A DNA stretch of 64,000 bases, taken from the NCBI GenBank assembly GCA_028023455.1, contig JAQFVV010000515.1, positions 64,001-128,000 of the forward strand, written 5' to 3'. Below are positions 12,201-23,984 of the stretch, one piece after another. The position numbers were made by a program, and so were the translations under genes. The stretch is from Epiperipatus broadwayi (lineage: Eukaryota; Onychophora; Udeonychophora; Euonychophora; Peripatidae). Below the pieces are notes generated by a model, which was not told where the DNA came from, did no database searches, and was given only the letters and a program-made list of their open reading frames with translations. The stretch's first letter is position 1; every line of letters begins with the position of its first letter.

Positions 12201-12589
12201 AAGTTTTCTTGATGGAGGAATTTGAGTTTACGATACATTCAATACATATTCATTTTAAGTAAATTTATTAATGCAAAATTTTATTTACAAGCTTAAGTAT
12301 TTTTTAAAAAAAAAACAATCTAATACTTAGCATTGTAGATTTTCAATTAACTTAATATTATTGTTTCTTAGACAATATACTTAATAAGAATTGATAAGTT
12401 GGATGATACTTGGATTTTAAATACTTCATGTATGAAAACAGAAATTACATGAATATGAAGCATAACAATATCATATTTTCTAACAAAGCATAGCTATTTT
12501 TAAGAACTAGATAACATTAGATCAGTATTATAATTGTAACTTCAATTCCATATATTTTTAGCAGATACATCCTTATTTGTAAAGGAGAA

Positions 12590-13625
12590 AGGAATTTAAA
12601 AAAATTCACTAAGGCTAGAACTAAATTCTTCCAGAAGTAAGTCAAAATAACCTCTAAAATAAGCAGTAACCATATTATCAATACAACATTCAACAATATT
12701 TTCCAAATTTAGAAATTGTGTTAAATTATTTTTCAATGATAAGAGTTTCAAAATGCTAGCTTAGCTTTGAATGAATTCACTGCAGTTACCATTTGAATAA
12801 TAGGATGATTTTTGCCTTCCAATTTAATTCTTTATATTTTCCAATTAAGTCAGTAAAAAAAAAAAAAAACTCAAATATCCATGTTTTATCTTCAAACTAT
12901 AAGAAATATTTATTTATGGACATTAGAGATAATAAATTTAAAAAATTTCAAGTACTTTTCTTCTACTAGATCATGGCAATTCCTTTTTTCTGTAAGATCA
13001 AATTCCACATCCTCTTGTTGTAAAGACAATTGGACATTTTGCATAGCAACATTGACAACCTTTATTAAACTTATAATTTGATTGTTTATATTATATGTTG
13101 AAAAAGCATTACCTTTTTTGTGAATGATACAATGATGTGATGGAAAATTTGGGAATGAACAGTCTTCATTACATAATGTGAAAACTCTTATGTTTTGTTC
13201 CTTCCATTAGTGGAGCCATATTTTGTAAGTGATAATATTTTTCTAAAAGTAAATTATTTTCTTTCTCATTTTCTTTTGAAGACTAAAAATATCTTCATTC
13301 CTTTTACTCTTTCTTGAAAAAGTAGAATTTTGAAACAATTTTCCATTGTAGAAAAATTGTCAAAAACCATTTTTATAATAAAAAATAAGAAAATGTATTT
13401 TTCTATATTTTTTTCAACTCTGATTTAATTTTAGTAAGTTATCGATTATTATAGATACTGATTTTGTTAATAGTTTACTTGTATTTATTTCTGTTATTTT
13501 ATTTTTTATTTTCATAGTCTCTAAAAAATGTGACCTAGAAGCCAACAGCTTCTTCTTTTACTGATTGATCATTTACAAAAATGTTCTTGTTTTGCTAACA
13601 AATTAACAACAGTTGCTTTTTGCTA
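12590..13625 (-). pseudogene. Decayed hAT-like transposase (ZBED/ZMYM6 type)
   Basis: Read on the - strand across frames, the pieces follow the order known from domesticated and active hAT proteins of the ZBED5/ZMYM6/EPM2AIP1 type. First LLTKSVSIIIDNL (L-S-x-x-T-V-x-R-R-I-x-D-M); then HCIIHKKGNAFST (the T-H-C-x-I-H-x-x-A-L block) near 13130; then the N-F-I-K-like NKVVNVAMQNVQ; then NWKI-RIKLEGKNHPI-QM-TAV-SFKAKLAF (E-L-N-x-K-L-Q-G-K-x-x-L-I-x-x-M-x-x-V-x-A-F-x-x-K-L-x-L-W); and last DLLLEEFSSSLSEFF. Stops are frequent, so no function is expected. No terminal inverted repeats were found. Confidence 0.55.
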
Positions 13626-13668
13626 GAAAAATTAACCTGGTAAAAGTATTTTGCTATTTAATAATAAA

Positions 13669-13816
13669 AATAGTAGTAGTGGTGGTGGTGGTAGTAGTAG
13701 TAATTATAGTAATAGTAATAGTAGTAGTAGTATCAGTAGCAGTAGCAGCAGCAGTAGAAGTAGAAGGAGTAGGAGCAGGAGTAGGAGTAGAAGTAATAAT
13801 AATAATAATAATAAAA
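13669..13816. repeat. Imperfect trinucleotide array (GTA/GTG/GCA/GGA then AAT)
   Basis: About 49 triplets of the form NGN/NNA in one phase: agtagtggtggtggtggtag, then variants with c and g, ending in (AAT)7. The phase is never broken. It therefore opens two frames (Val/Ala-rich and Ser/Arg-rich), which I regard as by-products. Confidence 0.9.
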
Positions 13817-14269
13817 CAAAACAAAAAAGGCTTTATGGCTTTGAGGTCGAGAAGAACCAGAACTGGAATACATCCAACGATTTTATACTCTTGAATTTGA
13901 TCTGCACAATGATCTTATTGTCTGTCAGTTTTTCATTACACTAAAATAGTCTTTCAGTTCACCAATCCTTTTTCTGTAATCGACTCATATTTTTTAGGAA
14001 TCCAAAGTCTTGCATTGCATAAAAAGCACATCCATTATTTTTGGTTAGTATTGTGTTATTTATCATAGGTTATAGTAATGACAAAAATATATGAAACAAT
14101 TAGAAAAATTCATCATTTTTAAGTAAATGATGTTTTTGATCTATGTTAGTTGGTAATGTGAAGGTTACAAATGACCCCAACTTCAGGCAATGAAGCCAAG
14201 CTATTAAAGAAATGGTAGACAATTTAAAAATACTTGTCTGAGAGTTTGTGATAACTAGCATTTTATTCC

Positions 14270-14590
14270 TAATTATGTGTTGAAATATTTCCATCATTTA
14301 ATATTAATTATTTAATGTCTTTTAAGAAAAAAATCAAAGTTTATTTGAACTTTTCAAATACCGTAAACTGTTAATAATGGTAGACAGGTTAGTACATGAC
14401 ACAACGTTTCAAATGGTATTATTCTCCCCTTTTCTTCAGATGTTTCTGGTCTGATTAGTAAAAATACTACTATGGAAATTGAGTCTGGACTCTTTAATAA
14501 TCAGAAATATTTAATTTAAGAGAATGCTCTAACCAGCTAGGCTATTCTGCCAAAGGTAAGTCTGTAGAAATTTCATATTCTTATCTGCGA
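14270..14590 (-). mobile_element. Lys-tRNA-like SINE, copy 1
   Basis: On the - strand ggcagaatagcctagctgg, then ttagagcattctcttaa, gives an A-box and Lys-like head. A B-box-like segment (actcaatttcc), the body with ctgaagaaaaggggagaata, and a tail ending atggaaatatttcaacac follow. Matches 20961-21282 in the same orientation and 16790-17110 in the opposite one. Confidence 0.65.
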
Positions 14591-14840
14591 AGATCCTCCT
14601 AATTTTTCAATCTTTTTTTCTAAGAGCAAGGTTGATGAATGACTTTCAGAAATTATGAATTAGCACTCTAGTTTGACCTACGGGTTATTTGACCTGGTAA
14701 TGTGGATAGATTCTTTTAATTTTTTTCCTTTGTACTTTTCCCTCTCTGTTCAATATTTTGAAAATGAAAAGAAATATAGTGATGAAACCAGTTTCCCCAT
14801 TAAAAATACTATTTAAAAAAGGCAATTAAAAAGAAAAATC

Positions 14841-16644
14841 GGTAAAAGCCTGAAATCCGGGCAAAGCCACTTGGGGCACTGTTTACATGTCAAAACACAT
14901 AAAAACGCCGATTCGGCGGCCACCGCCGGCCTTACAGGCTAATACAACATTTACATATTGTATTAACCCATCGCTAAGACCGTTTTACATGAGATTGCAC
15001 AAAAATATTACGGCCTGTTTTGTGCTTCGAAACTATTTACGCGTATTCGTTCTATTCATAGCTGATTACCGCATCGCTTGAGGGTGTTTAAATATCAAGG
15101 CGGTAGCATTTTTTCAAATCTCCGTAATAGAGTAACATCATTTCTATTTAAATAATGTTGTTAATTATTAATAATTGTCATATGGTCTCCACCCTTCCCT
15201 AAAAAAATGTTAATATGTAAAAAAATTGGCAAAGGGTACGTTCCAACACGCTTCCACAAAAGCTCACGTGCTAACTCACGTTTTGCATGGAAACTAGACG
15301 AGATCGATAACATGTCTGAGGAGTACGTGCAATTTGTACACTTTTCACAAATGCCGAGTACAGAAAGGTGAGGGAGACTGTGTCCTTTTTTCAGGCACAT
15401 AATGTCCTCACAAATACCAGATTGTTTGATTATTACAGCAATAAAATAATAAATCGGTTCAAAAAGTTCAAAGTTTGTGTACTTTTTTTTTTTTTTTTGG
15501 ATTTCATTAGAAATTGACAAGTATTCGGATGATGTTTTTCTTTTTTCAGCGGGGTTAAAAGAAATGATTCCTTTTTGTTAATACTATCAAAGTAGGAACC
15601 CCAACCCCCCCCCACCCCAAGCAGTTTATCGTAGAAGGCAAAAAAAAAAGGTAATTCAAAAGAAATAGAAGTAAAAGTCAAAAGGGTTGAGAAAAAAAAG
15701 TTGTTGAAAATCGACAGAAATTACTGACTTTTTGTTCCAATTACTTTTCCGAGTATCGGAATTTGAAAACGATTTTTTTATTCCCAAAAAAAAAAACACT
15801 AAACTTAACTTTTGATTTAATAAGAAGATAAAAACAATTTTGTCAACCAAAAAAAAAAAAAAAACGGGTCGAAAAAATTGGAAACAATTGGCAAATAATT
15901 GCATTCTATTTCAATCAAGGTCGGGGTTTGAAATAAATGACTCTTTCGATGTACTTTTTGTTAATAATAACAGTACGGTAAGACCCCCAAAAAGTAAGCT
16001 GTTTTTTTGTAGAAGCAAAAAAAAAAGAAAAGGCTAATTCGAACGAAGTATAAACAAAAGTCAAAAGTGAAACAAAAAAAAAAAGATTATTTTTTAATTT
16101 TTTAAAACAACAACAACAAAAAAAAGGTCTTGACTTTTTGTTACAATTCTTGATGCAAGGGTGGGTGTTTCAAAACAATTTTTTAACCCCCAACAACACG
16201 AAAGTTACTTTCGATTTCATAATAAGAATAAAAAAACAATTTAGTCAAGCAAAAAAAAAAAGAAAAGATCGAATAAAGTCTAAACAAGTTGCAAATAATT
16301 AATTGTATTCTATTTTTTCGGCGGCGGGATTAAAACAAATTTTTGGACGTCGTGAAACGGTACAAAGTTTTAAAATCATCAAAATAAAAGGTACACAAAA
16401 TTAAATTAGCAAAATTTATTGGAATAAAGAAAAATGTGAGGTTACAAAAAAAAAAAAAAAACAACAACGAAAATTAATATAACAATTTGTTAAATAATAA
16501 AGAAATCATGTTATAAATAAAATCAAAATTCTTTAATCGATAAAAAAAAAAAAATCAAAAAGTTGCGCCGGTAACGTTATATTTCATTGATTTTGTCTAG
16601 CATCAACGCTCCAAGCGGCTTTGCCCGGATTTCAGGCTTTTACC
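14841..16644. mobile_element. Non-autonomous TIR DNA transposon, 1.8 kb
   Basis: Ends 14841-14874 and 16611-16644 are 34 bp inverted repeats with one mismatch (ggtaaaagcctgaaatccgg at the left end). The interior has no transposase. It has a CpG-rich left subterminal part (14880-15120) and two-and-a-bit direct repeats of about 375-400 bp. No convincing target-site duplication is seen; ta|aaagcc with ggcttt|ta would allow a TA duplication if the outer gg and cc are chance. Superfamily not assigned. Confidence 0.8.
15545..16340. repeat. Direct tandem repeats inside the TIR transposon
   Basis: Copy 1 (about 15545-15918) and copy 2 (about 15919-16318) share, in order, cggggtt-aaa-aaatga, tttttgttaata, the aaagtcaaaag run, gactttttgtt, acttttgatt or actttcgattt, acaattt-gtcaa-c, and ggcaaataatt or tgcaaataatt. 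A third copy starts at about 16321 with cggcgggattaaaac. They are full of A-runs and CpGs, unlike the surrounding intron. Confidence 0.75.
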
Positions 16645-16789
16645 AAATATTGGACAGAGAGAAAAAATACAAAAGAGAAAATCTCAAAAAAGCTGTTCAT
16701 GTGGCCCATAAACAATCTAATGTGATATAATTTATAATGTTTGGAAGCCATTCATTAATATTGTCCCTAAAACAAAGTTCAGGAAATCC

Positions 16790-17110
16790 AAAACTATGCT
16801 CATAGATAAGGATATGAAATTTCTACTGACTATTGTTTTTGATAGAATAGCCTAATAGGTTAGGGCATCATCTTAAATTCAATATTAATGAATGTAAAGG
16901 TTCAGGTTTAATTCCCTTGCTAGTATGGTTACTAGTCAGGCCAGCAACATCTAAAAAAGACAGGAAAATAATTCAACTTGAAACATTGTGTTATCTATTA
17001 AACATGTGTGCTATTACTAATCATTGAATGTATTTGAAAAGTTTAAATAAAGTTTGAATGTTTCTAAGATATTTAACAATTAATATGATGGAAATATTCC
17101 AACATATAAT
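16790..17110 (+). mobile_element. Lys-tRNA-like SINE, copy 2
   Basis: gatagaatagcctaatagg, ttagggcatcatcttaa, then ggttcaggtttaattccc (B box), ctagtcaggccagcaacatc and a tail with atggaaatattccaacata. Inverted relative to copy 1; together they bracket the TIR transposon. Confidence 0.7.
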
Positions 17111-17149
17111 TATTACTTTTAAAATGTTTGGAAGACATTTGGGGCCTCT

Positions 17150-17800
17150 GATCATTATGCTGCTAATCCATGCCTTAAATAATTGAAGATGAATCTCATC
17201 AAATTTTTTGTGTCTTGCTAGTTTTCACCTCTGACAGTACTTTCCAAATTTTAGCTTTTATTATTGCTCTATTTATTGCTTCTTTGTAATCAAGTCTTCA
17301 TTTTCCAATTAAGATCAATGAAGGATTATTGCTTTTATCTTTTCAACTGTTGATATATTCTTTCCACCCTATCTATGCCTTTCTTTACTGATAATTTACT
17401 ACATCCATCTTCAAACATTATTTCATTTCTGCAACTCTGTTTTTCTCATACAAATTATATTATTTGGCTGTAAACTAAACTATATCCATATTTATAGTTT
17501 TCTTATTTCTCTACATTCCCCTTCTAGCAATTATTTGTTTGATTTTCAATTCACATTTAAGTTTTTATACATGTTTCTAATATTTATAGAATTATCTTTC
17601 CGATCTTCTTTTCTTTATTATTTTATATTTATTACGTCATTAAATCCATGGCTTTTTTGTTGTCTTACTTTTTTTATAACCCACTATCTCTATTGCAAAA
17701 TCGTGTATGTCTTTCTTAAACAACTCCCTTATCTTATTTTGAATTTACTATACCAATCAGACTATTATTTATTCGTAATTTCTTACTCAACAACTAAGAA
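17150..17800 (-). pseudogene. Degenerate LINE segment (endonuclease-RT linker)
   Basis: The - strand translation gives VGYKKSKTTKKPWI, then IDRVERIYQQLKR-K. This is the type of basic linker found between endonuclease and RT in non-LTR elements (G-x-K-x-x-x-x-K-P-W-x-x-E). No catalytic motif is seen. Confidence 0.35.
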
Positions 17801-18615
17801 AATTATTCTTTAATATCACTTTTTTAAAATTACTAATTTTCAATTTTTTTCTTATGACAGTTTTTATTCTTTCAAAAGCTTTGGTTCCGTTACTATTGCA
17901 TTATAATATATTTGAAAGTATTCCAATTTTAGATCTGAACATCGTTTAAAAAAATCAGGCATATAATAGACTCAATCCCTTAATAGTACACAGTAAGCAA
18001 AGGTTGGCTTATATATAGCTAAGCTTGAAGGACAAGTGATTCACTTGTTCTTTAAAGTCTTTGCTTACAGAAGGAAGATTAGAGAGAGTAGGGTGTGAAT
18101 GCATGAAGGTTGGTTTACTTCCAAATATATTACAATAAATACCGTGCTGTATAAAAAATATTTATCAATGTATTGCATTATAATCTAAATCTACATCCAT
18201 TCCAAAATATGCACACGAGTCAATACTGTGAATCAAAACATAATCTGAATGACTAATAATTTTTATTAGCCATTCATTAGACTAGAAATTATGCAAGAAT
18301 GAATAATATTTCTGTAGTGTAATTTTCACTACACCATCTGATAAGTGCTGATTCAGTATGAAATGTACACTTTGGAAATCGTAAATCTTCTTCAAGTCAT
18401 ATGTTTATGATTACATCCCTCCACAAGATGTTAAAAGTGGATAGAAACTAGTCTATGCCTTGTGTGAGAGTGGTATAGTGTAAATTACTCTACAGAAACA
18501 TTATTCATTATTTGAATGAATTTATTTTTATTCCACAGAGTTTTCAGGTGTTAAACCCACTTTTGTAATTTTTAAAAGATGTGTTCAATATCACATTAAT
18601 TTCTTAATAAAAATG
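17801..18615. other. Intron stretch, nothing recognised
   Basis: A short inverted repeat lies near 18026-18051 (cttgaaggacaagtgattca against cacttgttctttaaag). Otherwise no coding or repeat-family signal. Confidence 0.4.
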
Positions 18616-18622
18616 TATCCAT

Positions 18623-18737
18623 CTTTTTTTTTTTAAGTGTCATAGCATTGGCCGGGATGCGAACCCGCAACCCGGGCAACTGCCTGCAAGTGCAAGGCAG
18701 TCACGCTGACCTCTCGACCACCAATGCAAGACCATTT
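18623..18737 (-). mobile_element. Tailed-tRNA SINE, long-loop variant
   Basis: On the - strand gcattggtggtcgagaggtc, then gactgccttgcacttgcagg, then ttgcgggttcgcatcccgg and ccaatgctatgacactt, followed by a poly(A) of 10. The same variant, with the same ggtcttg/tgtcttg leader, recurs at 44087-44191, so it is a subfamily with its own expanded anticodon arm. Confidence 0.8.
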
Positions 18738-18739
18738 TT

Positions 18740-20955
18740 TAACTCATTTCTTCCGTATAACGCACTCAATAACTATTATTTTCTCTCTGTTCACACGACA
18801 TTCCAATCCATTGCCACATGAGTTAGTGAGTTGAGCAATCATAACCCCAAGAGCTGAAAATCCACAGATTAGCAACTTAGTTCTGACAATCTGAGCCACA
18901 AACTGTGTGATTGCTTTTTCAATTTTATTATAAGATTATTTTTATATTTCTTTTCTGTGATTTTTGGCTATAATAATTTATATTCTACAAATAGTTTACG
19001 ATAATCTTCTTATGATGTTTTCTGGAGGTACTATGATTAGTATTGCTGCTGCTATACAATTTAAAAAAACAACAACTTGAAAAAAGAAAAGCAGAATAGA
19101 CGGAGGACTATAACTATAAAAACAGATATAATACCTCCCTTATAAATGATTGTTAAAATAGAAAAAGTCAAACAGGAAACATTTGGGTGTGAGAGATATG
19201 ATCATAGAATGAAAAAGATTATATCAAAGCATCACTATGAATTCGGATCACAGCTTACCAACTATATTGTATATTCACAAGCGTTCCATTGTCATTATTA
19301 AAGTCTATGCTTAAAAAAAATATAGCTTATTATGTGTATGTCTCGTTATCCAATATTGGAATCTAGAACAAACATCTTTCTGTAAAAAATTAGGCTTTTA
19401 TAAATCATTTATTTAGTATTCCAAAGTATCCTTCTCTTGGTGAATTAAATATTATATATACATACTATAAATCTTTCCGTGAAACCAGAATATTTAGTTA
19501 GAAAATTGTCTTATATATTAACTTATTCTAAAATAGTCTCATATATTAAATATTAAAAGATTCCATTGACAAGTCGTCACACATGCATGTAGAAACTATA
19601 CACATCTTCTCATACATAATTCTATCATTTTTTAATATTACTGCTGGCATTTCATCAGGGAGGTACCTTGGATTTGAGAGCTCTGTGCCTAGACTTTAGG
19701 ATCAGATGTAATCTTCCAGCAGTCACCTTTTACCTATTTTGTTAACTATAAAGCTAGAAGCCCAAGGTGAAAACACCATAATGTTTCCAACCCAAGCTCA
19801 TCCACATGTATAATCATATAGACCCTAGTTCAGTTCAGTATCCATATATTTTGGTATCTTCAGTTTTTCAAAACAACAGTCACCATTATCTTGCACAAAC
19901 CTTCCTGCAGCCATTGATTACAAAGGCTTGCACTTGGTGGCAATTCAATATGGAGAATTTGGTATTCTTATTAACAGCATGTGTAAGCAGATAAAATAGT
20001 GATTATATGATGTTTTGATGGTTGTATACCTATCCTGTTTATAGGATAATGGTTTATTATTATTGGTTTATTATTTTTTGTCTATTTAATTTTATAAATT
20101 AAACAGTCTCAAATAGTGCTTTAGGGTAAGTGCTTCCTTAGATATCGCTATAGAGAACTTTATGAAGGAGATGCCACTTACCAAAGCATTTAAGTATCAA
20201 AAAGAGCTATTTATTTATTCTCTAATTAATAATACTTATCTACCAACCAATATTTATGAGATGACTTGTGGGCTGAATATTTAAAAGAAAGGATCCCAAG
20301 CTTGCTTGGAAAAAATTGTCAATTATCGAAAAAAAATTTCAACCTTTACTTAAATTCAAACTACGTCTTGGTCATAGCAGATGGATATACTAAGTTCAGT
20401 GTGCACCTATTTTATGGAAATTATTTGAATTCAGTTACAACTGTCTTCAAAAAGAGTTGCTGAAGGATTTTATGTTTTTCCTTTATAGCTTAATCTTCTG
20501 GTTAAAACAGCAATGGATGGTTTACTATGTTGGCCTTGTTCATTGACATAGCTGGAATTTGAGTCCCTACGTTAAATGTATAAAAAGGGCTTCTTTTGAA
20601 TGTTTGTAAAATATATCTCAAAAACTTTTTTGTATATTTTATAACTATATCAGATTCGTAAGTTCCAGGAGCCTTCCACATTGCCTATGTTTATTCCACG
20701 ATACTTAGGCAATGGCTAAGTTTAATCCGCAGATCGTGAATTTGCAAGTAAATGAGTCAATTCTAACACCACGTGGACACCTTTGAACAGGCTAAAATGT
20801 AATATATATATAAAGAATTCTGGTGCTTTTTTTTTTTTTTTACGGCGGTCTTGTATCTCTGAAAATAGGAGTAAACAATCAGAAATTGTAATAGGGTGAT
20901 ATAACATAACAGCATATATACATTGAAGAAAAGTGCACCATTTGTAAATAGTTGT
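18740..20955. other. Intron stretch, one possible integrase remnant
   Basis: Mostly unrecognised. Near 20340-20460 (+) the phrase NYVLVIADGYTKFSVHLF recalls the L-V-V-V-D-x-Y-S/T-K-F/W part of LTR-element integrases. The rest of that ORF does not follow the fold, so it is only noted. Confidence 0.25.
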
Positions 20956-20960
20956 GTTTG

Positions 20961-21282
20961 TATGTTGAACTATTTCCATCATCTAATATGAGTATTGAAT
21001 GTCTTTAAAAAAATTTAACTTTAAAATATTCCCAATACTTTCAACTGTTAGTAAGAGCAGACGGGTTAGTATATGCCCAATGTTTTGAGAGGATTATTCT
21101 TCCCTCTTCTTCAGCTGTTGCTGGCCTGACTAGTGACAGTACTAGCATGGGAATCGAACCTGAACCATTAGATTTTTTGAGTACTGAATTTTAAGCTAAT
21201 GCTCTAACTAACAGCCATCCTGCCAAATCAAATTTTTCTAAAGACATTCCATACTCATATTACATGGAAATAGTCCAACATA
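20961..21282 (-). mobile_element. Lys-tRNA-like SINE, copy 3, bracketed by inverted ends
   Basis: Best copy. On the - strand ggcaggatggctgttagtt, agagcattagctta, then ggttcaggttcgattccc (B box), then actagtcaggccagcaacag and ctgaagaagagggaagaata. Its outer edges are inverted: 20961-21006 (tatgttgaactatttccatc…gaatgtcttt) against 21240-21282 (aaagacattccatactcat…caacata). Confidence 0.78.
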
Positions 21283-21285
21283 TAT

Positions 21286-21960
21286 AAATACAACTAAAAC
21301 ACCATCATCACAAGCCTTCAGGAAAACAATTTGTAAATAATTTTATTTTAATATAAGTATGTACGCCAGTGTTTATATATATTTTGGTTAAAACAAAACT
21401 ACATGATATATATTCGCTTTTATTTTTCACACATGAAGCAATTTTTATTGTTATTTCTAATAACGTAAATGTCATCGGGCGTTGATTTGTTAACCGTTAC
21501 CAATCTTACTTAATAATGCTGCTTTTAACGTTCCTTCTGCTCCGCTGCTTTGAATGATTTGCGCAGTTTAGATTATTTGTTTAGTAGTTAACTGGTGAAG
21601 ATGTAGTAAAATACCGTTTTCTCACATAATGAGAACCATTAATAATCGCATTTTTTTTCTTTTCCTGATTCTTACAATAGAAAAAGAATTGATTGAGTGT
21701 TAGCTATTTCTATATTATTTCCGCTTTATAAAGTGCTGTCACTAGAAGAAATCTTAGAGGTTCCGGGAAATAAAAAAGTTTATATATATATTTTTAAAAA
21801 AGATTTTATTTTCAAATGGAGCAATACAAACAATTATATTTCTAAAATTATTAGATGCGGCTTTTTAAATTTAAGTGTATATATTAATTTTATTTTAATG
21901 CTAAATAAATACGTTTCCTCTCATATTTTGATAATAGTTTTTTAATTTTTATATATTATT
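21286..21960. other. Intron stretch with a small CpG-richer patch
   Basis: 21470-21560 holds several CG dinucleotides (catcgggcgttgat, ctccgctgc, tgcgcag). No open frame, splice pair or repeat was matched. Confidence 0.35.
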
Positions 21961-21964
21961 TTTG

Positions 21965-22275
21965 CATCGTCATTATTTTCAATCATCATCGACCCACACA
22001 GCAAGGTAAAAATCTCTCTAAAATTAGCTACTTTCTCCGACCCATAGTCTCTCGTCCCTACATTGCACCAATAAACTTCCTTATTTCATCCAACCATCTC
22101 ACATCTGGTCGCTTTCTAAGTCTTTTACGTCTTGGTATCAAGCCTAAGACTTTACGTGTCTATCTATTATCATCTCTTCTAGCAATATGTTAAGACCAGT
22201 TTCATTTAAGTCACTTAATTTTTCTGTGATGTCAATTATACTGATAGCCGAATTTATGATCGTGTATCTTGGACA
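21965..22275 (-). pseudogene. RTE-type LINE 3' end
   Basis: Complement of the family 3' segment: ccaaccatctcacatctgg, ctttctaagtcttttacg, tgtctatctattatcatctc and ctagcaatatgttaagacc match 48078-48475 and the reverse of 32085-32340. It faces away from the + strand copy that starts 70 bp later. Confidence 0.7.
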
Positions 22276-22339
22276 AGTTCACCACTCTAATATTACACTA
22301 AAATTCGCATTTGCTTGTGTTTACATAATGATTCTAAGA

Positions 22340-23170
22340 AGATTACATTGAGAAGGGTGTAGGACAAGGTGACTCCATATTTCCAAAGCTTCTTATAGCA
22401 GTTTTGCAAGAAGTATTTTATGCATTAAAATGGAAAGCCAAGGAAGTAAAAGTAAATGGAAATTATTTAAGTCATTTAGATTTTGCTTATAATGTAGATG
22501 TTTTTTTGCAAATAACGCTTTAAAGCTTCAAGATGAGAGAAAAAAAGTAGAATTAAAGGTAAATACTAAAAAGATTAAAGTAATGTTCAATGGATTTTTT
22601 TAAAAGAAAAAAAAATAGATAATGATAAATTAGAAGAAATTAACAATTATTAATACGTAGTCAGATTATTACCACTGATGAAAACATAATGGATGACATT
22701 TATCATATAATTAAACTTGTTTAGAGTGCTTTTGGTAGAAATAACTTAATATTAAAAGGAAATATGTCTACATGTTTAAAAAATATATTTAATAAATGTG
22801 TTTTACCAGTTCTTACTTATGGATCTGAGACTTGGACACTTAACAGAAGAGCAAGACAAAGATTTCAGAAATCGAAAAACGAAATACATGGGCGAGAGAA
22901 CAAACAGGGTACTACCATCATTGAACGAATTAAGAGACTGAAGTGGTATTGGATTGGACATATACATGGACAGTTGAAATCTTAAGCTGGATTCCAAGAG
23001 TTTGTAAAAGACCTAGAAAGAAACCATATATGAGATGGATGGATGAAGTAAGGAAGTGTACTGAATGATGTGAAGAAGAAAGGTTAGAGAACGCAGAAGA
23101 TGGATTCTACTTGGAGAGACCTTCATCCTACAGTGGTTTGATAATGGTTTAAAATAATGATGATAATGAC
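22340..23170 (+). pseudogene. RTE-type LINE: RT to C-terminus
   Basis: DYIEKGVGQGDSIFPKLL at 22342-22396 is the R-G-V-R-Q-G-D-x-x-S-P-x-L-F block. VNGNYLSHLDFAYNVDVF at 22452-22505 is the Y-L-x-x-L-R-F-A-D-D-I-V-L-F block with the catalytic D-D replaced by Y-N. Then YGSETWTLNRR at about 22818, LKWYWIGHI at about 22940, and a 3' end tcctacagtggtttgataat, then GAT-rich. The lost catalytic aspartates show that it is dead. Confidence 0.8.
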
Positions 23171-23980
23171 GACATATACAGTTGAACAAATATTTTTCTT
23201 TTTAAATTTAATCATATTGTGTAGAGCCTTTCATTATGGGTTTGATAAAGGATGCAAACACTGAATTACAAAATTTTTTTTATATTTAAAAGATATTATT
23301 ATATATAGGACTGTTTTTCCTTAGCTATGTGAAATAGACTGAAGAAAAGCAGCAAAAAATTGAAGAAATACAACAATGATCAAGAAAAGATACAGACCCT
23401 TCTTGTAAAGCTTTGTTAAGGACGTGAAAATTAAAATAGAGTTCAATGTAAGATTATCTATTATTTATAAAAACAAGATTGTAAATAAATAAGTGGGTTT
23501 CTAGAAATTATAAATGATAGTTTATTTTTTAAAATCTAATTTTAAATCAAAATATTAAATTATTTGCAAATAAAGTTCCTCCATTTCAATTCCTTGATAT
23601 TGTTGGGGTTTTAGAGTATCACGTGACCATATAAGTATAATTTCTGAGTAATCCTGTTTTCTAATGAATATTCATCTAGAAATTAACAACACCAAAAAAT
23701 ATTTATATTTTATTTTATCCAAAGTAATTAGCTTTGGCTTAAGTTGAAATTATACAATCATTGAGCCAATCAATAATTTAGGATTATAGGAAATTTAATT
23801 TGGGATTTCTTTTTCCAAATAACACTACAAAGTAAATTGCCTTTTTAAAACATATTATTTTCAAATAGTGATTCATCTTGCAGTTGGGAATAAGTATTGT
23901 GATTTTTATTGAATAATGGAAAAAGTTTGAAATATGTTTTGCACTGATATCGAATTAATTTCAAAACTTAATTAAAGCCT
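23171..23980. other. AT-rich intron stretch, nothing recognised
   Basis: No coding or family signal found on either strand. Confidence 0.4.
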
Positions 23981-23984
23981 GCAA

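Noticed and set aside
13613-13944. Ser/Arg-rich and Val-rich open frames
   Set aside because: They are produced by an in-phase trinucleotide array, with no splice or start context.
15161-16037. Several 65-119-codon frames inside the TIR element
   Set aside because: They are interrupted by homopolymers, repeat between the tandem units, and carry no transposase motif.
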